Source of the DNA: Ciceribacter sp. L1K22
GTDB taxonomy: Bacteria > Pseudomonadota > Alphaproteobacteria > Rhizobiales > Rhizobiaceae
Direction of reading: 5' to 3'
NCBI RefSeq assembly: GCF_017599385.1
Contig: NZ_JAGFPK010000001.1
Coordinates: 2,400,030-2,464,029 of the forward strand
DNA: 64,000 nt
Part shown: positions 18,098 to 28,075 of the stretch, in pieces
How the letters are laid out: the number at the start of each line of letters is the position of its first letter
Numbering within the stretch: position 1 is the stretch's first letter
Made by a program: the position numbers and the translations under genes
Notes under the pieces: generated by a model
The model's input: only the letters and a program-made list of their open reading frames with translations
Databases searched by the model: none
Told to the model about the DNA's origin: nothing

Positions 18098-18565
18098 ATG
18101 AATGCCTATCGTTTGAAGCCAGTGCGTTTTCCTTGGCCCCCGTTTCTCTACGCCGTGGCGATCGTCGCCGCCTTCGCGCTCGGTCATCTCGTCCGCCTGC
18201 CGCTGCCCGGCCGGTCCGTGCTCATTCTGGTCGGCGGACTTGTCTTGATGGCAGGGATGCTTCTCGATCTCTCGGCGCTGAAGACGCTGATCACCGCGAA
18301 GACGACGGTGATGCCACATAAGGCGGCCTCGCACCTGATCACCACCGGTCCATATCGTATCACCCGCAACCCGATCTATGTCGGCTATACGCTGAGCACG
18401 GTGGGGATTGGCCTGATCCTCGGCAATCCCTGGTTTGTCGTCGCGGCAATCGCAGCGGCGCTCGTCACCGATATTGTGGTGGTAAGGCGGGAGGAAATGC
18501 ACCTGCTTGCGCGATTCGGCATCAAGTACGAATCGTATTGCCGCCAGACGCGACGCTGGATCTGA
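18098..18565 (+). CDS. Isoprenylcysteine carboxyl methyltransferase-family protein
   Basis: 155 residues with three or four membrane helices and the ICMT/PEMT signature GPYRITRNPIYVGYTLSTVGIGLILGNPWF, then VVRREEMHLLARFGIKYESYCRQTRRWI. Bacterial members of the fold are putative membrane methyltransferases whose substrates are unknown, since bacteria lack prenylated CaaX proteins. It lies 12 bp after the DUF1624 gene, probably cotranscribed. Confidence 0.8.
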   Translation: MNAYRLKPVRFPWPPFLYAVAIVAAFALGHLVRLPLPGRSVLILVGGLVLMAGMLLDLSALKTLITAKTTVMPHKAASHLITTGPYRITRNPIYVGYTLSTVGIGLILGNPWFVVAAIAAALVTDIVVVRREEMHLLARFGIKYESYCRQTRRWI

Positions 18566-18596
18566 GAAACGGTGCACCTCCGAGCGCTTGATCGCG

Positions 18597-18983
18597 TCAG
18601 GTGCCGACGCCGATCTCGACCAGCCGTGTGAGGCAGGATTCCTCGGCGACATCGAGCTCGGCGATGGTTTCCTCGATATCCTTGCGCTTCTGGCGCAATT
18701 CCTCGCGCTTCTCGTCGATGCGCTTCATCATCAGCTTGAGCTGGCCGACCTCGCCCGGCGGCTCCTTGTACATCTGGATGATTTCGCGAATCTCCGCGAT
18801 GGTGAATCCGATGCGGCGACCGCGCAGGATTTCCATGATCAGCCTGCGGTCGGCCGCGCGGTAGAGCCGCGTGCGACCGCGACGTTCGGGATGGATCAAT
18901 CCCTCGTCTTCGTAGAAGCGCAACGTGCGGGTGGAAACGCCGAATTCCCGCGTCAGCTCCGTGATGCTATAATGTTTTTTCAA
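18597..18983 (-). CDS. MerR-family transcriptional regulator
   Basis: 128 residues. The N-terminal 70 residues are a MerR winged helix-turn-helix (YSITELTREFGVSTRTLRFYEDEGLI), followed by a dimerisation coiled coil (residues 80-115). The short effector region has one cysteine (ESCLTRLVEIGVG), too few for a metal site of the MerR or CueR kind. It resembles LiuR-type regulators of branched-chain amino acid or fatty acid catabolism, but no liu genes are adjacent, so that assignment is tentative. A palindrome inside its own promoter suggests autoregulation. Confidence 0.83.
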   Translation of the reverse strand: MKKHYSITELTREFGVSTRTLRFYEDEGLIHPERRGRTRLYRAADRRLIMEILRGRRIGFTIAEIREIIQMYKEPPGEVGQLKLMMKRIDEKREELRQKRKDIEETIAELDVAEESCLTRLVEIGVGT

Positions 18984-19010
18984 GGTCGTTCCGATTCAAA
19001 GTGCACGACC

Positions 19011-19038
19011 ATTCTATTAACTCTTACGTAAAAGTCAA
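19011..19038 (-). promoter_or_regulatory. Promoter and palindromic operator of the MerR-family gene
   Basis: On the minus strand there is a -35 TTGACT (19038-19033), a 16-bp spacer and a -10 TAGAAT (19016-19011), placed to transcribe the regulator at 18983. Between them lies ACTCTTACGTAAAAGT (19020-19035), a 16-bp palindrome with a single mismatched pair around TTACGTAA. An operator within the spacer is the classic MerR arrangement, although the spacer here is shorter than the 19-20 bp of metal-activated MerR promoters. Confidence 0.6.
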
Positions 19039-19048
19039 TTTGCCGGCC

Positions 19049-20467
19049 TCATCGGATATTGAACCACCACGCCGCAAGTCCGAGGAACGAGAAGAAGCCG
19101 GTGATGTCGGTGACGGTGGTGACGAAGACCGCCGAGGCGACCGCGGGGTCCGCACCGATCCTGTCGAGCAGCAGCGGGATCAGGATTCCCGCGATGGCGG
19201 CCGCCATCATGTTGATCAGCATGGCCGTCGCGATAATGCCGCCGATGTTCGGGTCCTGAAACCATAAAGCGGCGACGATGCCGATCAGGATGCCGAACAC
19301 CATGCCGTTCAACAGCCCCACCCCCGCCTCTCGTCGGACGACGCGCCAGGCATTGTGGATGTCGAGATTGCGGGTCGCGAGCGCCCGCACGGTCACCGTC
19401 ATCGTCTGCGAGCCGGCATTGCCGCCCATGCCGGCGACGATCGGCATCAGCACCGCGAGCGCCACGATCTCCTCGATGGTCGCCTCGAACAGCGATATGA
19501 CCGAGGCGGCGAGAAATGCCGTGACGAGGTTGACCGCAAGCCACGGAACACGCGACCGCGACGTTTCCCGGACGCTATCCGACAGCTCTTCGTCGCCGAC
19601 GCCGCCGAGGCGCAGCAGGTCTTCCTCGGCCTCTTCCTGGATCACGTCGACGACGTCATCGATGGTGAGAACGCCGACGAGGCGCTCGTTCTCGTCGACG
19701 ACGGCGGCCGAGAGAAGGTCATACTGTTCGAAGAGCTGGGCTGCCTCTTCCTGGTCCATTTCGGCCGGGATCGGGTGATTGGTCTCGCGCATGATCGTCT
19801 CGACCTTCACCTGACGCTTGGTGCGCAGGATACGGTCGAGGTCGACGGCGCCGAGCAGCTTGAAGGTGGGATCGATAACGAAGATCTGCGTGAAGCTCTC
19901 CGGCAGTTCCTCCTCGTCGCGCATGTAGTCGATCGTCTGGCCGACCGTCCAGAACGGCGGCACGGCGACGAATTCGGTCTGCATGCGGCGGCCGGCCGAA
20001 CTTTCCGGATAATCGAGCGAACGCCTGAGGCGAACACGCTCGGTAAACGGCAGCTGAGCGAGGATCTCCTCGCGGTCCTCGTCGTCGAGGTCTTCCAGAA
20101 TGTAGACGGCGTCGTCCGAATCGAGGTCGCCGATCGCCGCCGCGATCTGCGCGTTCGGCATCTGGTCGACGATCTGCATGCGGATCGCTTCGTCGACTTC
20201 GGTGAGCGCCGTCAGGTCGAAGTCGTCGCCGAGCAGCTTGACCAGCGCGAGACGCTGGTCCGGCTGGATCGCCTCGATCAGGTCACCGAGTTCGGATTCG
20301 TGCAGCCGCGCCACATGCTGGCGCAGGAACAGCACGTCGCGGTCGGCGATCGCCGCGCCGACCAGCGTCAGGAAGTCGTGACGGACGTAGCCTTCCTCGT
20401 CGTAGATATCGTCGTGCTGATCATCCGGCGCCGGGCGGTTGAGGGCGTCTTCGTCGGTTTCGCTCAT
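19049..20467 (-). CDS. mgtE: Magnesium transporter MgtE
   Basis: Mg2+ channel/transporter of 472 residues. Order of parts: an acidic N-terminal domain of helical repeats (about 30-150), two CBS domains (about 155-280, with FVIDPTFKLLGAVDLD and LVGVLTIDDVVDVIQEEAEEDLLRLGG), and five C-terminal membrane helices with the conserved PIVAGMGGNAGSQTMTVTVRAL. The cytosolic part senses Mg2+ and gates the pore in the family. All parts are present and the gene is intact. Confidence 0.95.
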   Translation of the reverse strand: MSETDEDALNRPAPDDQHDDIYDEEGYVRHDFLTLVGAAIADRDVLFLRQHVARLHESELGDLIEAIQPDQRLALVKLLGDDFDLTALTEVDEAIRMQIVDQMPNAQIAAAIGDLDSDDAVYILEDLDDEDREEILAQLPFTERVRLRRSLDYPESSAGRRMQTEFVAVPPFWTVGQTIDYMRDEEELPESFTQIFVIDPTFKLLGAVDLDRILRTKRQVKVETIMRETNHPIPAEMDQEEAAQLFEQYDLLSAAVVDENERLVGVLTIDDVVDVIQEEAEEDLLRLGGVGDEELSDSVRETSRSRVPWLAVNLVTAFLAASVISLFEATIEEIVALAVLMPIVAGMGGNAGSQTMTVTVRALATRNLDIHNAWRVVRREAGVGLLNGMVFGILIGIVAALWFQDPNIGGIIATAMLINMMAAAIAGILIPLLLDRIGADPAVASAVFVTTVTDITGFFSFLGLAAWWFNIR

Positions 20468-20714
20468 CGCTCCGCCTCTCGCTCCTGTGCCGGTTTATCC
20501 GGTTCGCGACGAGCACGGCCGGAGCTCAAATTATGCTGATGGACCAAACTCTTGCAGCACGCGCAGCAGCGCAGCCCAAGCCAGATGTCCGCCCCTCTGC
20601 TAACGCATTCGCGCCGACGCGTCCAGACCCGGAGCCACCGGCCTGGCGCATTGCACGAAGGCCCCGGCAGGTTTATCGGAAGGCGGCGAGATTTTGCCAC
20701 ACCGGAGGCCCAGC

Positions 20715-21218
20715 ATGCGCCGCGACATCATCGTCTATCCCGATCCTAGGCTCGCCGCGGCGTGCCGGCCCGTCACCGACTTTGGCCCGGATCTCAAGGC
20801 CCTCGCCGATGACCTTTACGAGACGATGAAGGCAGCTCCGGGCGTCGGCATTACCGCCGCGCATGTGGGGATGGACCTGCGTCTCGTGGTGCTCGACCTG
20901 CCGCAACTGGGTGGCCGTCGCGACTTCGCCAATCCGGAGATACTGAGCGCATCCGCCCACACGATGGAGCACGAGGAAGGCAGTGTCTCCATGCCCGGCG
21001 CCATCGAAACCCTGGAGCGGCCAGCGGCGATCCGGTTGAGATACACGGATCTGTCGGGCGCCTCCCATGAAGTCGACATGGAGGGCTTCCCGGCGATCTG
21101 CATGCAGCACGAGATCGACCAGCTCGACGGCATTTTCTGGCTTCAGCGCCTGTCGCGGCTGAAGCGGGACCGGCTGGTCAGGAAATGGGAAAAATCGCGT
21201 CCCGGCCGAAAGGCATGA
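20715..21218 (+). CDS. Peptide deformylase-like protein with degenerate active site
   Basis: About 167 residues with the deformylase fold, but the three catalytic motifs are altered. Motif 1 is GVGITAAHVG (His50 for the usual Gln). Motif 2, normally EGCLS, is EGSVS (Ser90 for the metal-binding Cys). Motif 3, normally QHExDHLxG, is QHEIDQLDG (Gln136 for the second His). Only His132 and Glu133 remain, so two of three metal ligands are lost and normal deformylase activity is unlikely. The ATG at 20715 follows CGGAGG (20703-20708). The true def gene must be elsewhere. It may bind ribosomes or nascent chains, or be a decoy; unknown. Confidence 0.85.
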   Translation: MRRDIIVYPDPRLAAACRPVTDFGPDLKALADDLYETMKAAPGVGITAAHVGMDLRLVVLDLPQLGGRRDFANPEILSASAHTMEHEEGSVSMPGAIETLERPAAIRLRYTDLSGASHEVDMEGFPAICMQHEIDQLDGIFWLQRLSRLKRDRLVRKWEKSRPGRKA

Positions 21219-21280
21219 CCGGCGACTGAACCAAGACGCCTCTGTGACGTTTCCTTGGCACCAACCCAAGGAGCACACCG

Positions 21281-21778
21281 ATGGCCGACGAAAAGAAGCC
21301 CCTGTCCCGCGAGGAAGACTACCGCGATTATGCCGAACGAGATGTCGATGACGGCTGGCCCTATGCCGACGAGCCGGGTGCGGCCGCGCGCCCTGTCGAC
21401 AATGTCGCCTATGGCGGCGCCGGCGCCAATTTCGATCGCCAGCGCAACGAGGGTTACCGGATCAGCCGCGCCGACGAGACAGGTCTCGAGCACAAGCCGA
21501 AAGATCCCGTCCTGCCCGAAACTGATCACCGCGAAGACAGCGACCAGCTGGAGGCGGACGTCACCTCGGCAATCGAGATGATCGACGGCATCGACCCTGA
21601 CGCCATCGACGTTCATGCCGACGGGCATACGGTAACGCTGACGGGTGCTGTGGACACTGCCGAAGAACGGCGCATGCTGGAGCTTGCCGTGCTGGCCGTT
21701 CCGGGCGTGGCCGAACTGCGCAACCAGGTAACCACGCTCGGCGTCGACACGCACATTCCAGCCGACGCGGACGAATGA
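21281..21778 (+). CDS. BON-domain protein
   Basis: 165 residues, very acidic. The N-terminal 80 residues are polar and probably disordered. The C-terminal part (about 85-155) is a BON domain, with VTSAIEMIDGIDPDAIDVHADGHTVTLTGAV and a GVAELRNQV segment. BON domains bind membranes or occur in stress-responsive periplasmic proteins such as OsmY, but no signal peptide is visible here. A strong AAGGAG site precedes the ATG. Confidence 0.8.
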   Translation: MADEKKPLSREEDYRDYAERDVDDGWPYADEPGAAARPVDNVAYGGAGANFDRQRNEGYRISRADETGLEHKPKDPVLPETDHREDSDQLEADVTSAIEMIDGIDPDAIDVHADGHTVTLTGAVDTAEERRMLELAVLAVPGVAELRNQVTTLGVDTHIPADADE

Positions 21779-21809
21779 TCAGACGCGGCCGAGCTGCTGT
21801 CCGGACAAC

Positions 21810-21836
21810 AAAAAACCCGGCCGAAGCCGGGTTTTT
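21810..21836. terminator. Bidirectional terminator between BON gene and tRNA-Leu
   Basis: ACCCGGC (21815-21821), loop CGAA, GCCGGGT (21826-21832) form a 7-bp GC-rich stem. It is flanked by A-run on the left (21810-21815) and T-run on the right (21832-21836), so it can end transcription of the BON gene on the plus strand and of tRNA-Leu on the minus strand. The tetraloop is UUCG when read on the minus strand. Confidence 0.85.
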
Positions 21837-21920
21837 GGTGCGGTCGAGAAGACTCGAACTTCCACGGGTTGCCCCACAGCGACCTCAACGCTGCGCGTCT
21901 ACCAATTCCGCCACGACCGC
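21836..21920 (-). tRNA. tRNA-Leu (GAG anticodon)
   Basis: 85 nt including encoded CCA. The 7-bp acceptor stem pairs GCGGTCG with CGACCGC. The anticodon arm is CAGCG-TTGAGGT-CGCTG, giving anticodon GAG (reads CUC and CUU). The long variable arm of class II tRNAs and the TTCGAGT T-loop are present. Length and variable arm confirm leucine. Confidence 0.95.
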
Positions 21921-22100
21921 ATCGTGGTAGGCCGACTTGCGCCGGCGGGGCAGCATGTAGCAAAACGATTTCCCCCGCACAAGGCCACCATGACAGATTT
22001 TTGATGAATTCCGGGAACGACCCTCCAAAGCCCTTGCACCGCGGGATTCCGGCTCTTGATATTGTCCGCCGTCGCTGCCAATTAGGGGCCGAGGTGGCCA

Positions 22101-22829
22101 ATGCTCCGTACCGATCTTTCCGTTGAAATGCACGCATCCGCCGGTTCTCCGCCAGTCCGCTGGAGAATCTCCGAGGGGCTCGTTCCGTACGAGGCCGCCA
22201 TCGCCACGATGGAGGCCGAGGTGGCCGCCATTGCCGACGGAAAGGCGGACGAACTCGTCTGGCTGCTCGAACATCCGCCGCTTTATACCGCAGGCACCAG
22301 CGCCGACGCCAAGGACCTGATCGATCCGGATCGGTTTCCCGTTCACGCCACCGGGCGTGGCGGCGAATACACCTATCACGGCCCGGGCCAGCGGGTCGCG
22401 TATGTGATGCTCGACCTGAAACGCCGGCGCCAGGACGTCCGCGCCTATGTGGCTGCGCTCGAGGAGGTGATCATTCGCACGCTTGATGCCATGAACGTGA
22501 AAGGCGAGCGCCGCGAGGACCGCGTCGGTGTGTGGGTCCGCCGGCCGGACAAGCCGCCGCTGCCGGACGGTGCGGTGACCGAAGACAAGATCGCCGCCCT
22601 CGGCATCCGGCTGCGCCGCTGGGTCAGCTTTCACGGCCTGTCGCTCAACGTCGACCCGGACCTTTCGCATTTCGGCGGCATTGTGCCCTGCGGCATCAGC
22701 CGCTACGGCGTGACGAGTCTCGTCGATCTCGGCCTGCCTGTGATGATGGCCGATGTAGACATCAGACTACGCGAGGCGTTCGAAGAGGTATTTGGCGCGA
22801 CCGCGAACGAGACGCGCCAAGCCGGCTGA
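22101..22829 (+). CDS. lipB: Octanoyl-[acyl-carrier-protein]-protein N-octanoyltransferase
   Basis: Transfers octanoyl from ACP to the lipoyl domains of 2-oxoacid dehydrogenases and the glycine cleavage system, the first step of lipoate synthesis. The 242-residue protein has the LipB signatures [21 protein letters not shown], the conserved Lys in [19 protein letters not shown], and the nucleophilic Cys in [15 protein letters not shown]. It is convergent with the XRE regulator with no gap between the two stop codons. Confidence 0.96.
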   Translation: MLRTDLSVEMHASAGSPPVRWRISEGLVPYEAAIATMEAEVAAIADGKADELVWLLEHPPLYTAGTSADAKDLIDPDRFPVHATGRGGEYTYHGPGQRVAYVMLDLKRRRQDVRAYVAALEEVIIRTLDAMNVKGERREDRVGVWVRRPDKPPLPDGAVTEDKIAALGIRLRRWVSFHGLSLNVDPDLSHFGGIVPCGISRYGVTSLVDLGLPVMMADVDIRLREAFEEVFGATANETRQAG

Positions 22830-23231
22830 CTAGTCGCGCCGCGTTGAGCGCTGCATCTCGTCGACCTGCCGCTGAAGGCTGGACAGCAGCCGGCCGCTTT
22901 CGGTGTGAAGTTCCCGCATGCGCAGCAACTGCGTCTGCATCGCCTCGATCGAGAGTTCGCCATTGCCGCCGTGCACCGGCCCATCACCCTGCCCCGTCAT
23001 CAGCCACATCGGCGAGACGCCGAGAATGCCGGCGAGATTGACGAGCCGCGACGGACGCGGCTCGGCGCGATCGGCCTCCCACGCCTGCAGCGTCTCGTGG
23101 CGAACGCCGAGCTGGTTGGCGAGGTCGGCGAGGCTGACGCCCACTGCGTCTCGCGCGCTGGAAAGCCGGCCGCCGAGCGTGTCGTCACTGGCATCGGGAA
23201 CGAACTTGTCCATCCGGGTGAAGGTGTTCAT
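22830..23231 (-). CDS. XRE-family helix-turn-helix regulator
   Basis: 133 residues. A Cro/C1-type helix-turn-helix covers about residues 20-75 (LGGRLSSARDAVGVSLADLANQLGV, HETLQAWEADRAEPRP). The C-terminal 45 residues form a probable coiled coil (MQTQLLRMRELHTESGRLLSSLQRQVDEMQ), likely for oligomerisation. The ATG at 23231 has AGGAAGGA upstream. Targets are not visible from context. A much longer open frame upstream is not protein-like. Confidence 0.83.
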   Translation of the reverse strand: MNTFTRMDKFVPDASDDTLGGRLSSARDAVGVSLADLANQLGVRHETLQAWEADRAEPRPSRLVNLAGILGVSPMWLMTGQGDGPVHGGNGELSIEAMQTQLLRMRELHTESGRLLSSLQRQVDEMQRSTRRD

Positions 23232-23526
23232 GGGTATCCTTCCTGTATTTTCGCGGCCGGAGCGATTATCGCGGGGAAAAGCGTGCCGCGCTGCAGGCCG
23301 TTCTTCTTCAATTGCACTGGAACGAAGGCGATACGCCCGAAGAATGGTCCAGATGATGGCAGCTGGTACTATAGGTGGTGTGTACCGGGACCGCCACCCC
23401 GCTTGCGCCACAAAATGCCGTAGCATGACAAAAGTCGAATAAAGGTTGCTGCCAGCTTTTGGACCGTAAGGCCTTGCGAGGCCGCGACCCGCATGCTTCA
23501 AGGCGGCTTCAACGAACCGAGCCGCC
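23232..23526. other. 295-bp intergenic region without a recognisable gene
   Basis: It separates divergent genes (the XRE regulator and the EamA exporter) and must hold both promoters. I see no good RNA gene, repeat or conserved box in it. Confidence 0.4.
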
Positions 23527-24456
23527 ATGTCGACAGCACTCCAAAACCACAGCCGCAGCCCGGTCCACGGCATGGTCCTGATGGGCGGCTGCATGCTGGT
23601 TTTGCCGCTGATGGACGCGATCGCCAAATACATGGCGTTGTACGAACACATGTCGCCGGCGCAGATCACCTTCTTCCGCTTCTTCTTCCAGTTGGCCTGC
23701 ACGCTGCCCGTCCTGGTCGCACTGCACGGCCGGGCGGCCCTCACCGCAAAACGTCCCTTCCTCAACCTGCTGCGCGGCGTGCTGCACGGCGCGGCAAGCC
23801 TGATGTTCTTCATCGCGGTCAAGTACATGCCGCTCGCCGACGTCTTCGCCATCTACTTCGTCGAGCCCTTCATCCTCACTGCTCTGTCCGCGCTCTTTCT
23901 CGGTGACCGCGTCGGCTGGCGGCGCTGGCTGGCGATCCTGATCGGTTTCGGCGGGGCCCTGATCGTCATCCAGCCGAGCTGGGAGATTTTCGGCTGGACG
24001 GCGCTGCTGCCGGTCGCCTGCGCCTTCCTGTTCGCGCTCTACATGTTCTTGAACCGCGCCATCGGCGAGGCCGATTCGCCGATGACCATGCAGACCATGG
24101 CCGGTATCGGCGGCACGCTCTTCATGGGTGCAGCGATCCTGGTCGGCGACGGGCTTGCGATCCCGGATTTCGCACCGTCTCTCCCGGCGTCGCTGCTCGG
24201 CCTCGTACTGCTGATCCTGCTCGGATCGATCTCCGGCTATATCCATCTTCTGGTCGTGCGCGCCTTCCGGATGGCGCCGCTCTCGGTGCTGGCACCGTTC
24301 CAGTATTTCGAGATCATCGCCGCCACCGCACTGGGCTACGTACTGTTCGGCAATTTTCCGACGCTGTCGAAATGGGCCGGTATCCTGATCATCGTCGCCT
24401 CCGGGCTGTTCATCCTATGGCGCGAACACAAGCGTGCCGGAACGGCACAGGCCTGA
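23527..24456 (+). CDS. EamA/DMT-family transporter
   Basis: 309 residues with ten hydrophobic helices in two EamA repeats (about 12-145 and 160-300). Typical motifs are FFRFFFQLACTLPV in the first repeat and SYFEIIAATALG-like FQYFEIIAATALGYVLFGNFPT in the second. Drug/metabolite superfamily members export amino acids or metabolites; the substrate cannot be read from sequence. Confidence 0.87.
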   Translation: MSTALQNHSRSPVHGMVLMGGCMLVLPLMDAIAKYMALYEHMSPAQITFFRFFFQLACTLPVLVALHGRAALTAKRPFLNLLRGVLHGAASLMFFIAVKYMPLADVFAIYFVEPFILTALSALFLGDRVGWRRWLAILIGFGGALIVIQPSWEIFGWTALLPVACAFLFALYMFLNRAIGEADSPMTMQTMAGIGGTLFMGAAILVGDGLAIPDFAPSLPASLLGLVLLILLGSISGYIHLLVVRAFRMAPLSVLAPFQYFEIIAATALGYVLFGNFPTLSKWAGILIIVASGLFILWREHKRAGTAQA

Positions 24457-24553
24457 CAACGGGTTACGGACCGCTAACCCTTCCGATTGTCCGGTTGGAA
24501 ACAGATCGCGCCTATTCTGTTTCGAGTTTCATGATGAAACGGGGATAGAAAGA

Positions 24554-25264
24554 ATGGACGATCATCGTCTTTCTTTTCCGGCATGTGTGATCGCCGGGAA
24601 GACGGCGCTCGACGCCGCCGACATGGACAGATTGCGCCGCTACGCATTTCCGGAAGGGTTGCGCAGCCGACGCGACGTCATCGCGCTTCTCGGCATCAAC
24701 AATCTCTGTCCCGTCAAATGTGCCGAATGGCGCAACTATGTCATCGAATCTGTCACCCTTTATCTTGTCGACGGCAGCGAACCCCGGGGCATCATCGACG
24801 ACGTGTGGGGCCGCTGGCTGGAAAGCCTTCTTGCCAGCGACGGCGCGATCCATTCGACCCTCGAGCTTGAGATCGTCCTGCATGTCCTGGAGACGGCACG
24901 GTCGGTTCCCGAATTTCTGTCGACCCTGGCACTCGACCAGTTGCGCCTGGCGGTCTGCGAGGATCGCGGCGCTTACAGGCACTGGCGCAACAACGCGGGC
25001 TCCGGGGTCGGCCTCGACGATCTCACCTTCATCTACCGCATTCTGCGCGGCTGCGTGGCTCGCGGCAAGGTCGTCCTGAGCGCACCGCAGATTGAAATCC
25101 TGACGCGGATCGAGCGAGAGACGCCGGCGGGACGGGTGCACCATCCGGGCTGGCACGACCTGTTGTCGGCTATCGTTCCTTCCGAGGTCATCGCCAGGAC
25201 CGGCAAGGCCCGATGGCTCAACGTGCCTGATCATGTTCTGCTGGAAGGCGTCAGAGCCGCCTGA
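24554..25264 (+). CDS. Unrecognised 236-residue protein
   Basis: I cannot place this in a family. It appears soluble and helical, with a repeated-helix look over its whole length. Landmarks are FPEGLRSRRDVIALLGINNLC near residues 35-55, WGRWLESLLASDGAIHSTLELEIVLHVLETA near 90-125, and HHPGWHDLLSAIVPSEVIARTGKARWLN near the C-terminus. There is no signal peptide or membrane segment. The ATG at 24554 follows GGGGATAGAAAG. It may be cotranscribed with the GNAT and adhC genes downstream. Codon use matches that of neighbours, so it is a real resident gene. Confidence 0.68.
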   Translation: MDDHRLSFPACVIAGKTALDAADMDRLRRYAFPEGLRSRRDVIALLGINNLCPVKCAEWRNYVIESVTLYLVDGSEPRGIIDDVWGRWLESLLASDGAIHSTLELEIVLHVLETARSVPEFLSTLALDQLRLAVCEDRGAYRHWRNNAGSGVGLDDLTFIYRILRGCVARGKVVLSAPQIEILTRIERETPAGRVHHPGWHDLLSAIVPSEVIARTGKARWLNVPDHVLLEGVRAA

Positions 25265-25307
25265 CCGCGACCTTGACAGCGACCGCCCAAAACGGTCCAA
25301 AGGGCGC

Positions 25308-25922
25308 ATGGACACCAAGAACCCTCACCTTCCCATGGGCTACTCGCCCGTTCCACCCGGCAAGCTCGCCAACGTCGTCACCTGCCTCGAAATGCTCGAG
25401 CCTCCGCCAACGCGACCGGCGCCCGCCGGATCGTTGACGGTCGAACGCTGGCACAGCCCGTCAGTGGAAGACTACCGCGACCTGTTCCGGCGCGTCGGCG
25501 AGGACTGGATGTGGGTCTCGCGCCTGTTGATGGCGAAGGAAGAGCTGGCGGCCATCCTTGGCGACCCGGGCGTCGAAGTCTACACGCTGACGGATGGCCG
25601 CGAGCGGCTTGGCCTGCTGGAGCTCGATTTCCGCAAGGAGGGTGAGTGCGAACTCGCCTTCTTCGGCCTCGTTCCTGAAGCGATCGGCGGCGGCTCCGGG
25701 CGCCTGCTGATGAACACAGCAATCGGTCGCGCCTGGGAAAAGCCAATCTCGCGCTTCTGGGTGCACACCTGTAATTTCGATAGTCCGGCCGCCCTGCCCT
25801 TCTACCAGCGCTCCGGCTTCAAGCCGTATGCGGTGATGGTCGAGGTGAGCGACGATCCGCGCCTGACCGGCGAAATGCGTCGCGACGCGGCCAGTCATGT
25901 GCCGCTGATCGAAGTACCGTGA
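25308..25922 (+). CDS. GNAT-family N-acetyltransferase
   Basis: About 204 residues. The GNAT core spans roughly residues 45-190: a beta strand [39 protein letters not shown] corresponds to the acetyl-CoA site, and [15 protein letters not shown] is the typical C-terminal motif. The first 40 residues are proline-rich and not part of the fold. The ATG at 25308 begins after GGGCGC; no strong ribosome site. It lies 79 bp before adhC on the same strand. Substrate unknown. Confidence 0.77.
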   Translation: MDTKNPHLPMGYSPVPPGKLANVVTCLEMLEPPPTRPAPAGSLTVERWHSPSVEDYRDLFRRVGEDWMWVSRLLMAKEELAAILGDPGVEVYTLTDGRERLGLLELDFRKEGECELAFFGLVPEAIGGGSGRLLMNTAIGRAWEKPISRFWVHTCNFDSPAALPFYQRSGFKPYAVMVEVSDDPRLTGEMRRDAASHVPLIEVP

Positions 25923-26001
25923 AGACCATTCTCGCCCCTTGAGGCGAACACGTCCGGCGTGCCAATGTCGGGCCGAAACAAAAGCAGATATGGAGGATAC
26001 C

Positions 26002-27125
<1,124 letters not shown>

Positions 27126-27129
<4 letters not shown>

Positions 27130-27584
27130 GCGGAAAGGCTTACGATCGCGTCGACGTGCGGAGGATGGAAGACTTCCCCGCCGTCGAGCTTTACGAGATG
27201 CTGAAGCTGCGCGTCGACGTCTTCGTCGTCGAGCAGCACTGTCCCTATCCCGAACTCGATGGCAACGATCCGGACTGCCTCCATTTGCGGCTCTTCGATG
27301 GCGACGCCCTTGTCGCCTGCGCCAGGCTCTGGCGTCCGACGCCGGACCATCATCCCCGCATCGGCCGCGTGGCGGTCGCGCCTGAGCATAGGGGCAAGCG
27401 GCTGGGCGACGCGCTGATGCGCGAGGCGATCGCCGAAATCGAGAAGCGCCACCCCGGCGAGCCGATCGAGATATCGGCGCAAAGCCACCTGCGGAAATTC
27501 TACGGATCGCTTGGCTTCAAGCCTATCTCGGAGGAATATCTGGAGGACGATATTCCCCATGTGGACATGCTGCGGCGGGGATGA
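27126..27584 (+). CDS. GNAT-family N-acetyltransferase, ElaA type
   Basis: About 152 residues. It begins with TTG at 27126, overlapping the adhC stop codon by four bases (TTGA), a sign of translational coupling. The ElaA pattern is clear: [37 protein letters not shown], then the acetyl-CoA loop [18 protein letters not shown] and [12 protein letters not shown] start at the GTG near 27155 is possible. Substrate unknown. Confidence 0.8.
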
Positions 27585-27588
27585 ACTG

Positions 27589-28035
27589 ATGCCTGAAATC
27601 TACGTCGATGCCGATGCCTGCCCGGTGAAGGCGGAAATCCTCAAGGTCGCGGAGCGGCATGGCCTGCCGGTGACCTTCGTCGCCAATTCGGGCCTCAGGC
27701 CTTCGCGCGATCCCATGGTGAAGAACGTGATCGTGTCAGGCGCATTCGACGCCGCCGACGACTGGATAGCGGAGCGGGCCGGCGATGGCGACATTGTTGT
27801 GACGGCGGACGTTCCGCTGGCGGGACGTTGTGTGACCGCTGGCGCCCTCGTAACGGGCCCCACCGGCCGCATCTTCGACAAGGCCAATATCGGCATGGCG
27901 ACCGCCATGCGCGACCTTGGCGCGCATCTGCGCGAGACCGGCGAAAGCAAGGGCTATAACGCTGCCTTCACGCCACGCGACCGCTCCGCCTTCCTCGAAA
28001 CGCTCGACCGGCTATGCCGGCGCGCCAAGGCGTGA
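27589..28035 (+). CDS. YaiI/YqxD (DUF188) family protein
   Basis: 148 residues with the family opening IYVDADACPVKAEILKVAERH and the later VVTADVPLAGRCV and LGAHLRETGE segments. The fold belongs to the PIN-like group and the acidic residues (D4, D6 and others) suggest a metal-dependent nuclease, but no activity is established to my knowledge. It follows the ElaA-type gene by 4 bp. Confidence 0.85.
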   Translation: MPEIYVDADACPVKAEILKVAERHGLPVTFVANSGLRPSRDPMVKNVIVSGAFDAADDWIAERAGDGDIVVTADVPLAGRCVTAGALVTGPTGRIFDKANIGMATAMRDLGAHLRETGESKGYNAAFTPRDRSAFLETLDRLCRRAKA

Positions 28036-28075
28036 TAGCCAGACCGCACGATTGAACGCAGATGACGGAGGCCCC

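Noticed and set aside
22830-23852. A longer version of the XRE regulator beginning at 23852
   Set aside because: The first 207 codons are not protein-like, whereas a good ribosome site and the helix-turn-helix begin at 23231.
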